DNA of 64,000 bases from positions 28,053 to 92,052 of the forward strand of contig JAMQGV010000022.1 in NCBI GenBank assembly GCA_025994075.1, given 5' to 3'. Below the pieces are notes generated by a model, which was given only the letters and a program-made list of their open reading frames with translations, ran no database searches and was not told the origin of the DNA. Below are positions 36,526 through 45,222 of the stretch, one piece after another; positions within the stretch are counted from its first letter, which is position 1; every line of letters begins with the position of its first letter. Source of the stretch: Vicinamibacteria bacterium (lineage in GTDB: Bacteria > Acidobacteriota > Vicinamibacteria > Fen-336). Both the position numbers and the translations under genes were made by a program.

Positions 36526-37577
36526 AGCCGGGCCCGATCGTGGTGGCCCAGCTCGGCTGCGGGTACTGGGGACCCAACCTGCTCCGCAACCTCCGCGCCC
36601 AGCCCGACTGCCGCGTGAAGCGGGTCTGCGAACCGCGCGCCGAGCGGCGGGCCTACGTCGCCGAGACGTTCTCCGGCGTCGAGCTCGCCGGCCACGCGGC
36701 GGCAGCCCTGGACGACCCCGAGATCGCAGCGGTCGTGGTCGCGACGCCGGCCGACACCCACCACGCACTGACCCGCGCGGCGCTGCTGGCGGGAAAGCAC
36801 GTGCTGGTGGAGAAGCCTCTGGCGCTCGAGGTGAACCACGCAGAGGAACTCGGTGCGCTGGCCGCGGAGCGCGGCCTGGTGCTCATGGCAGGGCACACCT
36901 TCCTCTACAACGCCGCGGTGCGCTTCGTGCGCGAACTGGTGGCGGCCGGCGAGCTGGGCGACCTGCTCTACGCCTACACCCAGCGCCTCAACCTGGGCCA
37001 GGCGCGCACGGACGTCAACGCCTGGTGGAACCTGGCCCCCCACGACGTGAGCATCCTGCTGTACCTGCTGGGCGGTGAGCTCCCCGAGTCCGTCGCGCTG
37101 CACGGGGCCTGCCGGATCCAGCCCGGCATCGAGGACGTGGTCTTCGGCCTGCTGCGCTGGCCAGGCGGGCTCACGGCCCACGTCCACGCGAGCTGGCTCG
37201 ACCCCGGCAAGGTCCGCCGCGTGACCCTGGTCGGCAGCCGCAAGATGGTCGTCTACGACGACATGGCGGAAGCGCGGGTGACGATCGCGGACAAGGGCGT
37301 CGACCGCGTGCCGCGCGCAGGCGAACGCATGGACTACGACCGGCCCGACGGCTGGCACCTGCTCCACCGCGCGGGCGACGTGGTGATCCCGCGGATCGCC
37401 GGCGAGGAGCCGCTGCGCGTCGAGGTGCGCCACTTCCTCGACTGCGTGCGCAGCGGAGCGACGCCGCTGACGGGCCCCGGGCACGCCCGCGACGTCGTGG
37501 CGGTGCTCGCCGCCGGCGAGCAGTCGCTGCGCGCCGGCGGAGCAGAAGCGCCGGTCGCGCCCAGGCGGCCGGAGTAA
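36522..37577 (+). CDS. Gfo/Idh/MocA family oxidoreductase
   Basis: 351 residues. NAD-binding GCGYWGPNLLRNL (GxGxxG), VVVATPADTHHAL, the catalytic-lysine motif HVLVEKPLAL, then LMAGHTFLYNAAVR and the substrate segment WWNLAPHDVSIL with a conserved His. Closest in kind to WlbA/WbpB-type nucleotide-sugar 3-dehydrogenases, which oxidise UDP-GlcNAc-derived sugars before a DegT aminotransferase acts. A DegT enzyme is present at 58436 but not adjacent. GTG start overlaps the upstream stop (GTGA). Confidence 0.88.
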   Translation: MKPGPIVVAQLGCGYWGPNLLRNLRAQPDCRVKRVCEPRAERRAYVAETFSGVELAGHAAAALDDPEIAAVVVATPADTHHALTRAALLAGKHVLVEKPLALEVNHAEELGALAAERGLVLMAGHTFLYNAAVRFVRELVAAGELGDLLYAYTQRLNLGQARTDVNAWWNLAPHDVSILLYLLGGELPESVALHGACRIQPGIEDVVFGLLRWPGGLTAHVHASWLDPGKVRRVTLVGSRKMVVYDDMAEARVTIADKGVDRVPRAGERMDYDRPDGWHLLHRAGDVVIPRIAGEEPLRVEVRHFLDCVRSGATPLTGPGHARDVVAVLAAGEQSLRAGGAEAPVAPRRPE

Positions 37578-37589
37578 CATCGGCGAACG

Positions 37590-39629
37590 ATGGAATCCCC
37601 CGAGACCGGGCCCAAGGCGCAGCTCGCCGAGCGCGCGCGGGTGGCACTGCGCGCCTTCCTGGATTCGGGATCGCGGCTCCGGCTGGACGACGCCACGGAG
37701 CCCGACGTCAGCGTCATCCTCGTGCTCTTCAACCGGGCGGAGCTGACCCTGCGCTGCCTGCGCTCGGTGGCCGAGAGCCGCGTCCCGCTCGAGGTCGTGA
37801 TCGTCGACAACGCGTCGTCCGACGAGACGCCGGCGCTGCTGCGGCGGATCGCGGGGGCGCGCGTGGTGGTCAACGGCGAGAACCGCGGGTTCCTGCGAGC
37901 GGTGAACCAGGCGGCCCGGCGCTGCCGCGGGCGCCACCTGCTGCTGCTCAACAACGACGCCGAGCTGCTCCCCGGCAGCCTGGAGGCCGCGATCGAGACC
38001 CTCGAGTCCGGCCCCGACGTCGGTGCGGTCGGCGGCCGCCTGCTGCTGCCCGACGGCACCCTGCAGGAGGCCGGCTCGATCGTGTGGAACGACGGCTCGT
38101 GCCTCGGTTACGGCCGCGGCCAGGCCCCGGACCGCCCGGAGTTCATGTTCCGGCGCGACGTCGACTACTGCTCGGGGGCGTTCCTGCTCACGCCCCGGGC
38201 GCTGTTCGAAGAGCTGGGCGGCTTCGACGACAACTTCGCCCCCGCCTACTACGAAGAGGCCGACTACTGCCTGCGGCTCTGGCGGACCGGACGGCGGGTG
38301 GTCTACGAGCCGCGCGCGACGGTGCTGCACTACGAGTTCGCGTCTTCACCGTCGATGGCTCACGCGGTGCGGATGCAGGCCGAGCGCCGCACGCTCTTCG
38401 TGCGCAAGCACGCCGCCGAGCTGGCGGCGCAGCAGCCGCCCGCGGCCGAGCGCGTGCTGGCCGCACGCACGCGCCGGCGGACGCGGGGGGCGCGCGTGCT
38501 GGTGCTCGACGATCGCGTGCCGCACGACGCGCTGGGCGCCGGCTTCCCGCGCGCGCGGCGGCTGCTCGAGACGCTCGTCTTGCTGGGCCACGAGACCACG
38601 CTGTTCCCGCTCTCCCCTGCCGAGGAGAGCTGGAGCGAGGTCTACGCCGACCTGCCCCGCACGCTGGAGGTCGTCAAGCACCCGGGCGTCGCCGGACTCG
38701 GCCCCTTCCTCGCCGAGCGCCGCGGGCACTACGACCTCGTGCTGGTCAGCCGGCCTCACAACATGCTGCGGCTGCGCGCGGCGCTGGCCGCGGACGCGTC
38801 GCTGCTCGACGGGGCGGCGCTCGTCTACGACGCCGAGGCGCTGTTCGCGCTCCGCGACGTCGCGGGCCGGCGCCTGCGCGGGGAGCCGGTCCCGGCCAGC
38901 GAGGAAGCGGCGCTGGTCCGGCAGGAGGTCGCGCTCGCCGGCGCGGCCGACGTCGTGTTCGCGGTCTCGGAGGCCGAGCGCGACCGTTTCGCGGAGGGCG
39001 GGCACGGCGACGTCAGGGTCCTCGGACACGCCCTGCAGGCAGCGGAAGCGGCGCCGCTCGACGGCCGCGAGGGCCTGCTGTTCGTCGGCGCAGTCCACGG
39101 CGACGACGACCCCAACGCGGACGCCCTGACCTGGCTCGTGCAGGAGGTGCTGCCGGCGCTCGCCGCCCGTCGCGATCCCCCGCCGCGGCTAAGGGTGGCC
39201 GGCCTGATGCGCTCGCCGCGGGTGGCGCGCCTGTCGAGGCCCGGCGTGCAGTGGCTGGGTCCGGTGGCCGAACTCGAAGCCGTCTACGCCTCCGCGCGCG
39301 TGTTCGTGGCGCCCACCCGGTTCGCGGCCGGCATCCCGCACAAGGTCCACCACGCGGTCGCGCACGGGCTGCCCGTCGTCGCCACGTCGCTGCTCGCCCG
39401 CCAGCTCGGGTGGGAGGCGGGGCGCGAGCTGCTGGTCGCCGACGACGCCGCCGGTTTCGCCGAAGCCTGCGCACGGCTGCTGGCCGATGCCGGGCTGTGG
39501 CAGTCCGTGCGCGAGGCCGCGGAGCGACGCCTGCAGCGGGAGGCTTCGCCCGCGCAGTTCGCGGCCACCCTGGGCGCCGGGCTCGAGGCGGCCCTGGTTC
39601 GTGCGCGGGGGCGGCGGGATGGCCGCTGA
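37590..39629 (+). CDS. Two-domain glycosyltransferase (GT2-GT4 fusion)
   Basis: 679 residues. An N-terminal GT2 domain (about 38-270) has VSVILVLFNRAELTLRCL, VVIVDNASSDETP, LLLNNDAELLPG and GGFDDNFAPAYYEEADYCLR. A GT-B domain of the GT4 type follows (about 300-670) with GAGFPRARRLLETL, VFAVSEAERDRF, LLFVGAVHGDDDPN and APTRFAAGIPHKVHHAVAHG. One chain could add two successive sugars. Bifunctional transferases of this shape occur in O-antigen and exopolysaccharide loci. Overlaps the ABC permease by 11 nt, tying it to the export step. Confidence 0.87.
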   Translation: MESPETGPKAQLAERARVALRAFLDSGSRLRLDDATEPDVSVILVLFNRAELTLRCLRSVAESRVPLEVVIVDNASSDETPALLRRIAGARVVVNGENRGFLRAVNQAARRCRGRHLLLLNNDAELLPGSLEAAIETLESGPDVGAVGGRLLLPDGTLQEAGSIVWNDGSCLGYGRGQAPDRPEFMFRRDVDYCSGAFLLTPRALFEELGGFDDNFAPAYYEEADYCLRLWRTGRRVVYEPRATVLHYEFASSPSMAHAVRMQAERRTLFVRKHAAELAAQQPPAAERVLAARTRRRTRGARVLVLDDRVPHDALGAGFPRARRLLETLVLLGHETTLFPLSPAEESWSEVYADLPRTLEVVKHPGVAGLGPFLAERRGHYDLVLVSRPHNMLRLRAALAADASLLDGAALVYDAEALFALRDVAGRRLRGEPVPASEEAALVRQEVALAGAADVVFAVSEAERDRFAEGGHGDVRVLGHALQAAEAAPLDGREGLLFVGAVHGDDDPNADALTWLVQEVLPALAARRDPPPRLRVAGLMRSPRVARLSRPGVQWLGPVAELEAVYASARVFVAPTRFAAGIPHKVHHAVAHGLPVVATSLLARQLGWEAGRELLVADDAAGFAEACARLLADAGLWQSVREAAERRLQREASPAQFAATLGAGLEAALVRARGRRDGR

Positions 39630-40818
39630 TCGGCCCGGGGAGTTCTCCCCGGAGCAGGTGGCCAAACTCGAGGCCGACCTCGCCTATCGCGTCCGCGAAG
39701 TCGAGACGCTCAATGCCGACGTGGCGGAGCTGACCGCGGCCCTGGCGACCCGCGCCCGCGAGGTCGAGACGCTCAATGCCGACGTGGCGGAACTGACCGC
39801 AGCCCTCGCGACGCGCGGCGCGGAGGTCGCGCAGCTCGACGCGAGCGTGGCCGAGCTGAAGCGCGCGCTCGCCACCCGCAGCCACGAGGTGACGGACCTG
39901 GCGCGGGTCGTCGACGCCCGAACCCGCCAGGCGGCCGAACTCGAACGCGCCATCTTCGCCACCGCGGCACCCACGGCGCCCGACCCTGTCGTGGCGCCGG
40001 CCGCCCCCCCGGACGCCGCCACGGCCGTCCCCTCGTTGCCGTCGGCCCGGTCCGCAGCTCCCCGCCTGGACTACCTCGGCGCAGCCTGGACCCTCGTGCG
40101 GACCGACTTCCGCATCCGCTATCACGGCACTCTCGGTGGCTTCCTGTGGGCCCTGGCCAAGCCCGTGGCGATGATCGGGGTGCTCGCCAGCGTGTTCTCC
40201 TGGCTGTTCGCCGCGACCCCTGACTACCGCCTCAACCTGCTGGTCGGAATCGTGTTGTGGGACTTCTTCGCGGAAGGCAGCCGCACCGGCATGCTCTCGC
40301 TGCTGGCCAAGGCCCACCTGATCGGCAAGACGGCATTCCCTCGCTGGCTGCTGGTCGTCACCTCGCTGGCTACCCCGCTGCTGACGCTCTCCGTCTTCAC
40401 GGCCGGGCTGCTGGCGGTGCTCGCGCTGGCGGGCCGGCTGCCGGGACCGCTTCCGCTGGCTGCCTTCTTCGGCGCCCAGCTCGCGATGCTGGCGATCGTG
40501 CTCGGCGTGGCGTTCGGCACCAGCGTCGTCGTGCTCCGCTACCGCGACCTCAACCAGGTTTGGGACGTCGTGCTCCAGGCCGGCTTCTTCCTGGCGCCGG
40601 TCGTCTACCCGCTCTCGGCAGTGCCCGAGCCGCTGCGTCCGTGGTTGATGCTGTGGCCGCCCACGGCCGTGCTGGAGTACGCGCGGGCCGCGGCGGTCGG
40701 CGCCCGCGTCCCCGAGTTGGCCGCGGCCGGGCCGCTGCTGGTGATGGTGGCCCTGTCGCTGGGGCTGGGCCTCGCGCTCTACCGGCGGCACGCGCCGGCC
40801 GCCGCGGAGTATCTGTGA
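39619..40818 (+). CDS. wzm: Polysaccharide ABC exporter permease (Wzm-type) with coiled-coil extension
   Basis: 399 residues, against about 260-280 for usual Wzm proteins. The permease proper (about 150-399) opens with LDYLGAAWTLVRTDFRIRYH and FLWALAKPVAMIGVL, the hallmark of ABC-2 polysaccharide exporters, and has six helices. The extra N-terminal 140 residues form a heptad-rich coiled coil made of 21-residue tandem repeats (residues 26-109), then a Pro/Ala linker. Such an extension may recruit glycosyltransferases or sense chain length as WbdD's coiled coil does; this is inference. It overlaps the ATPase gene by 4 nt (GTGA). Confidence 0.9.
   Translation: MAADRPGEFSPEQVAKLEADLAYRVREVETLNADVAELTAALATRAREVETLNADVAELTAALATRGAEVAQLDASVAELKRALATRSHEVTDLARVVDARTRQAAELERAIFATAAPTAPDPVVAPAAPPDAATAVPSLPSARSAAPRLDYLGAAWTLVRTDFRIRYHGTLGGFLWALAKPVAMIGVLASVFSWLFAATPDYRLNLLVGIVLWDFFAEGSRTGMLSLLAKAHLIGKTAFPRWLLVVTSLATPLLTLSVFTAGLLAVLALAGRLPGPLPLAAFFGAQLAMLAIVLGVAFGTSVVVLRYRDLNQVWDVVLQAGFFLAPVVYPLSAVPEPLRPWLMLWPPTAVLEYARAAAVGARVPELAAAGPLLVMVALSLGLGLALYRRHAPAAAEYL
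39694..39945 (+). repeat. 63-nt tandem repeat encoding a coiled coil
   Basis: Four units of 63 nt (21 codons): 39694-39756 and 39757-39819 are nearly identical (core VETLNADVAELTAALATR), 39820-39882 is diverged and 39883-39945 weakly related. Twenty-one residues equal three heptads, so copy-number change would preserve the coiled-coil register. Confidence 0.85.
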
Positions 40819-41579
40819 CCGGGGCCGCGATCGTCGTCGACGCGGTCTCCAAGGCGTTCCCGCTGCCCGAGGCCCGCGTGCGCACGGTGCGAGAGGCCGT
40901 GCTGCACCCGTGGCGGTCACCCGCAGCCTCACGGCTCCAGGTCCTCGACGCGATCTCGTTTGCGGTCGGCCGAGGCGAGACGCTCGGCATCATGGGCCGC
41001 AACGGCTCGGGGAAGAGCACGCTGCTCAAGCTGCTGGCCGGCATCTACCGGCCCGACTCCGGGCGCATCGCGGTCGCTGGTTCCGTGACGCCGATCCTGG
41101 AGCTGGGCGTGGGCTGGAGCCAGGACCTCGACGCGGTCGACAACGTCCTCCTGCTCGGCACGCTGATGGGCCTGCCGCTCGCCGAAGCGCGGGCGGCGAT
41201 CCCGGAAATCCTGGCCTTCGCCTCGCTGGAGCGATTCGCGCGGGTGCCGCTGAAGCACTACTCTTCCGGGATGGCGGTGCGGCTCGCGTACTCGGTGGCG
41301 TTCCGGGCGGCCCGGGACATCCTGCTGCTCGACGAGGTGTTCGCGGTGGGCGACGTGGGCTTCCGCTCGCGCTGCGAGGAGCGGTTCCGGAGCCTGCGCC
41401 GCTCGGGGCGCACCATGATCGTCGTCAGCCACGACCCGCGCACGATCCGCGACTTCTGCGACCGCGCGCTGGTGATCGACGCCGGCCGCATCCAGCGCGA
41501 GGGCAGCCCGGCGGCCGTCGTCGAACGCTACCTGGAGCTGGTGGCGCAGGCCCCGCTGGCGGCCGGGGCGAGCGCATGA
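40815..41579 (+). CDS. wzt: Polysaccharide ABC exporter ATPase (Wzt-type)
   Basis: 254 residues. Walker A GRNGSGKST, the ABC signature as HYSSGMAVRLAYSVAF (SSGM, characteristic of Wzt/TagH), Walker B DILLLDEVFAVGD and the switch VVSHD. It lacks the C-terminal carbohydrate-binding domain found in O9a-type Wzt, so it resembles TagH/KpsT-like ATPases that do not need a terminal sugar cap. It pairs with the permease just upstream to export the glycan across the inner membrane. Stop overlaps the next ATG (ATGA). Confidence 0.93.
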   Translation: MTGAAIVVDAVSKAFPLPEARVRTVREAVLHPWRSPAASRLQVLDAISFAVGRGETLGIMGRNGSGKSTLLKLLAGIYRPDSGRIAVAGSVTPILELGVGWSQDLDAVDNVLLLGTLMGLPLAEARAAIPEILAFASLERFARVPLKHYSSGMAVRLAYSVAFRAARDILLLDEVFAVGDVGFRSRCEERFRSLRRSGRTMIVVSHDPRTIRDFCDRALVIDAGRIQREGSPAAVVERYLELVAQAPLAAGASA

Positions 41580-42490
41580 AGCCGGTCACCGTCGCCATCG
41601 TCTGCCGCGACGAAGGCGCGCTGCTCGAGGACGCGGTCGACTCGGCCTACGCCCAGCGTCCTGCGCCCGCCGAGATCCTGGTCGTCGACGACGGATCGCT
41701 CGACCCGCGCACGCGGGAACTGCTCGACGGGTATCGCTGGCCCCGCCTGCGCGTCGTGCGCCTGCCGCGGCCCCACGCGGCCGGCGCCCGCAACCGCGCG
41801 CTGCAGGAAGCCGCGACCGAGTCGGTCTGCATCATGGCTGCGGCCGAACGCCTCCAGCCCGGGTTCCTCGCGGCCGCGCATGCCGAACTCGAGGACCGTC
41901 CCTCGGCCGCGGGGGCCACCGCCTGGTTCCGCACGAACGGCGCCTTCGAGACCGAGGTCCGGGCCCCGGACGCGGGGCCGGCCGCGGTGCTGGCCGGACT
42001 GCTGGCCGAAGCGACGCTGTGGCGGCGGGCGCCCGTCCTGAAGATCGGTGGTTTCGACGGGGGGCTCGAGGACGGCGACGAGACGGCAGACCTGCGGCTG
42101 CGGCTGTCGAAGGCCGGCCACGAAACGCGGCTCGCGCGAGACCTGCTGATCGCCCGTCACCTCGGCGCCGGCTCGGCGCCGGCCGGCCACTCCGCCGCGT
42201 TCGGCGCCCGCCACTCGGACCTCTCCACCCTGCACGCGGCCGAGATCGCCGGCCTGCGCGCGGAACTGCTCGCCGCGCTGTGGAGCGCGCGGCCCGCTCC
42301 AGCCCTGCCGCCGGGCACCGATGCCGCGTTCGAGCTGGCCGAGGCGCGCCGGCACATCGCGGGCCTGGAGCACGCCCTCTCGCACGCGCATCGCCGGCTG
42401 GCCGACCTCGGCGCCTCGTGGAGCTGGCGGGTGACCGCCCCGCTGCGCGCCATGCACGCGCGGCTGACCCGGGGTCGCAGCCCTCGATAG
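41576..42490 (+). CDS. GT2 glycosyltransferase
   Basis: 304 residues. TVAIVCRDEGALLEDAV, ILVVDDGSLDPRTREL and the AAGARNRALQEAATE loop define a GT2 fold. The metal-binding acidic position reads IMAAAERLQP, where DxD is expected, and GGFDGGLEDGDETADLRLR fills the acceptor site; the first change may weaken or abolish catalysis. The C-terminal helix ends ASWSWRVTAPLRAMHA, a tail often seen on transferases of ABC-exported polysaccharides. Last gene of the export cluster; 8 nt from the convergent YfhO-like stop. Confidence 0.82.
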   Translation: MKPVTVAIVCRDEGALLEDAVDSAYAQRPAPAEILVVDDGSLDPRTRELLDGYRWPRLRVVRLPRPHAAGARNRALQEAATESVCIMAAAERLQPGFLAAAHAELEDRPSAAGATAWFRTNGAFETEVRAPDAGPAAVLAGLLAEATLWRRAPVLKIGGFDGGLEDGDETADLRLRLSKAGHETRLARDLLIARHLGAGSAPAGHSAAFGARHSDLSTLHAAEIAGLRAELLAALWSARPAPALPPGTDAAFELAEARRHIAGLEHALSHAHRRLADLGASWSWRVTAPLRAMHARLTRGRSPR

Positions 42491-42498
42491 GAGCCTGT

Positions 42499-45222
42499 TC
42501 AGCCAGCCCGCCGCCAGGCGAGGGCGAGCGCGAACGCGGCGGCCAGCGAGAGCGCGAGACCGCCGCGGAACGAGCCGGGTCGGTACTCGAAGCTCACGAC
42601 GTGCTCGCCGGCGTCGAGGCGGACCGCGCGGAACAGGCCCTGGGCACGCACGATCGGCAACGACACGCCGCCCGCGCGGGCGATCCAGCCCGGGTAGTGG
42701 ACCTCCGAGATCACCAGCCAGCCTCGCCGCTCGAGGCGGGCCCGGACCACGATCCGCTCGGGTTCGGCTCGTTCGACGCTCGCGGTGCCTGCCGGCGTGG
42801 GATGCGGGAATTCGTCGCTCGGCCCTCGCAGTCCCACCGGCGCCTCGAGGGCGACGTCGACTCGCGGGTCGAAGCCGCCCACCTCGAGACGATCGATCGC
42901 CTGCTGCGGCGAGTCTGCCCAGGTGGCACGGCGGGCGACCCAGGCTCGCGGCCCGACCCGGGTGTTGCGGTAGAGGCGAAGCGGGAAGCCGTCGGCGGGG
43001 AACTCCTCCCGCATCAGCATCCAGCGATCGCCCGCCCGCGGCTCCGCCAGCAGGCGCACCTCCTTGACGACGAGCGCCGTGCCGCCCGCGCCGACGTGGC
43101 GCAGCAGGATGCGGCGGACGGGACCCGCCAGGTCCCCGCGCAGCTCGGCCCGGTAGTAGGTCCGACGCAGGGCGCCGGCGTCGCGCACGTGGACGAAGTG
43201 GCGCACGTCGATCCGCTCGGCCGCCTGCGGCGGCGGCCCGCCCGCCAGGTGACCCGACTCCATGCCGAGACGCAGCGGGTGGCGGCGGGCGGCACCGCTT
43301 TCCCCCGCCACCTCGACCTCGCCGATCGTCGAACCGGGAGGCTCGCCGCGCGGGTCGATCGTCAACACCAGTTCCAGTCCGTCGACCACGAATTCGGGAT
43401 CGACCGGGAGTTCGACGGCGGCGCCGCGAGCCAGCCACAGTCCCTCCTCCGTGACCAGGTTGGGACCCGGCGCGCGGATCGACTGCGACCGGACTTCGGC
43501 CAGGTAGCCGACGTGGAGCAGATCGAGCAGCGGCGAGTCGTGAGAGCGGATCGCCGCCTGGAAGCGCTCGTAGGCGAGCAGGTGGCGGCCGGGGCCCGAC
43601 TCCGCGGGCACGCGGTTGACCAGCAGGCGGCCCGGGTTCGCGTAGCGGCTCTTGAGACGGAGGTCCGTGCCTTCCGCGGCGACGATCCGGTCGTAGCGCG
43701 CGTCGTCGCGGCCCAGCGTCGCGACCATCTCCTCGCGCCGGTGCAAGCCGACGCCGCGCCACTGCACGGCGAGATCTATCACGAGCACGGCACAGGCGGC
43801 CCAGCCGGCGGCAGCCCGGACCCGGCTCCGGCCCGCCAGCAGCAGCCAGCCGGCCGCCAGCGCCAGCGACCCGGTGCTGGCGAGGAAGGCAAGGCCCGCC
43901 ACGGGGCGTTGCCAGGCCTGGAGGCCCGCAGCTCCGGGTGCGAGGTGGTGGCCCACCCACAAGGCCACCAGCCCGAGCCCCGCCAGCGTGCGCCATCGCC
44001 AGGCGGCCAGCGCGCGGCGAGTTCCCCGTGCGATCGCCAGGTCGAGGCCGTGGCTCGCGAGCAGCGCGAGGCCCACCGCCCACAGCGCCAGGAACCGGCC
44101 GGGCGCCCGCATCTCGCCAACGACCGGCACGAGATAGAGGATCTGGTGCAGTCCGCCCGATCGGCCGAGCGCCAGCCACAACCCGGCCCCGGCAAGAACT
44201 GCCCAGGGCCGCACGTCGCCGCCAGCTCCGCGGGTCAGCGCCAGCCACGCGAACGCCAGCGTCAGCAGGCCCGCGTAGCCGCCCAGCTCGGCAAAGTTGG
44301 GCGGACCCCAGTACGCCGTTCCTTCGTAACGCAGCCAGCCGAAGGCCCGCGGAACCGCCAGCAGGACCAGGCTGTCTGGGTCGAGTGCATAGGCGGCGAC
44401 ATCGTCGTAGCTGTAGGCCGACCGCTCGGAATGCTGGACCAGCTCGCGCATGGGCAGCAGTTGCGCCGCCCCAAGCGCGGTCCCGCCGATCGCCACGGCG
44501 GCGACGAGGCCGAGCGCCCTCGCGGAGGCCACCCATGCCTCGCGGGTGCCCCCGCCGCACCCGCCGATCGCGAGTGCGACGGCGCCCACCGCGGCCACGA
44601 CGACCGTGGAAGGGCTACCCGAGAGGGCGATCATGCCGAAGCCCGCGCACGCCCACAGCGCGGGCCGGAGGCGTCCGGAGCGGAGGCTCGCGTGGAGCCC
44701 CCCGAACACCAGCGGCAGCCACGAGATCGCGCACACCAGGGAGACGTGCGACGCACGCGCCACCAGCGCACCCGACAGCGCGAAGGCGACCCCGCCGAAG
44801 GCCGCGGCCCACGCGCTGCGCCCGAGGAAGCGGGCAAGGCCGTAGAGCGACAGGCCGGCCCACACGAGGTGCAGCAGCGTGAAGGCCTGCAGCAGGTCGA
44901 ACAGCCGCACGGGGTCGCAGCCAAGGGCGTGCAGCAGCAGCGACGGCGGGTAGAGCGTGCCGTGGTCGGCTTCGCCCATGAAGGGCATGCCGCTGTCCGA
45001 GTAGGGATTCCACAGCGGCAGCGCCCCCTGCCACAATCGCGTGGAAGCGAAGTGGTGGCTGGGCACGTACCAACTGACGAAGTCGCCCCACAGCACCTCG
45101 CGGCCGGCCCACAGCGGCTCGAACGCGAGCAGCACGGCGAGCGGGACCAGCAGCGCCGGGGCGTGCGATCGCAGCGTGCTCCAGGAGAACCAGCGCGCGA
45201 AGTCAGGTCCGAGGAGTGACAT
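42499..45222 (-). CDS. YfhO-like membrane protein
   Basis: 907 residues. About eleven or twelve helices in the first 450 residues. The first loop has WGDFVSWYVPSHHFASTRLW and LPLWNPYSDSGMPFMGEADH, the conserved opening of YfhO-family proteins. A long periplasmic part follows, including a jelly-roll-like segment, then ISEVHYPGWIARAGG and FEYRPGSFRGGLALSL with the final helix. Putative GT-C transferase for surface polymers; substrate unknown. ATG 45222 is fixed by the absence of another start nearby, and it overlaps the start codon of the divergent gene. Confidence 0.85.
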   Translation of the reverse strand: MSLLGPDFARWFSWSTLRSHAPALLVPLAVLLAFEPLWAGREVLWGDFVSWYVPSHHFASTRLWQGALPLWNPYSDSGMPFMGEADHGTLYPPSLLLHALGCDPVRLFDLLQAFTLLHLVWAGLSLYGLARFLGRSAWAAAFGGVAFALSGALVARASHVSLVCAISWLPLVFGGLHASLRSGRLRPALWACAGFGMIALSGSPSTVVVAAVGAVALAIGGCGGGTREAWVASARALGLVAAVAIGGTALGAAQLLPMRELVQHSERSAYSYDDVAAYALDPDSLVLLAVPRAFGWLRYEGTAYWGPPNFAELGGYAGLLTLAFAWLALTRGAGGDVRPWAVLAGAGLWLALGRSGGLHQILYLVPVVGEMRAPGRFLALWAVGLALLASHGLDLAIARGTRRALAAWRWRTLAGLGLVALWVGHHLAPGAAGLQAWQRPVAGLAFLASTGSLALAAGWLLLAGRSRVRAAAGWAACAVLVIDLAVQWRGVGLHRREEMVATLGRDDARYDRIVAAEGTDLRLKSRYANPGRLLVNRVPAESGPGRHLLAYERFQAAIRSHDSPLLDLLHVGYLAEVRSQSIRAPGPNLVTEEGLWLARGAAVELPVDPEFVVDGLELVLTIDPRGEPPGSTIGEVEVAGESGAARRHPLRLGMESGHLAGGPPPQAAERIDVRHFVHVRDAGALRRTYYRAELRGDLAGPVRRILLRHVGAGGTALVVKEVRLLAEPRAGDRWMLMREEFPADGFPLRLYRNTRVGPRAWVARRATWADSPQQAIDRLEVGGFDPRVDVALEAPVGLRGPSDEFPHPTPAGTASVERAEPERIVVRARLERRGWLVISEVHYPGWIARAGGVSLPIVRAQGLFRAVRLDAGEHVVSFEYRPGSFRGGLALSLAAAFALALAWRRAG

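Noticed and set aside
39694..39945. Possible CRISPR or VNTR outside genes
   Set aside because: The repeats are contiguous, in frame and encode a coiled coil within the exporter gene; there are no spacers.
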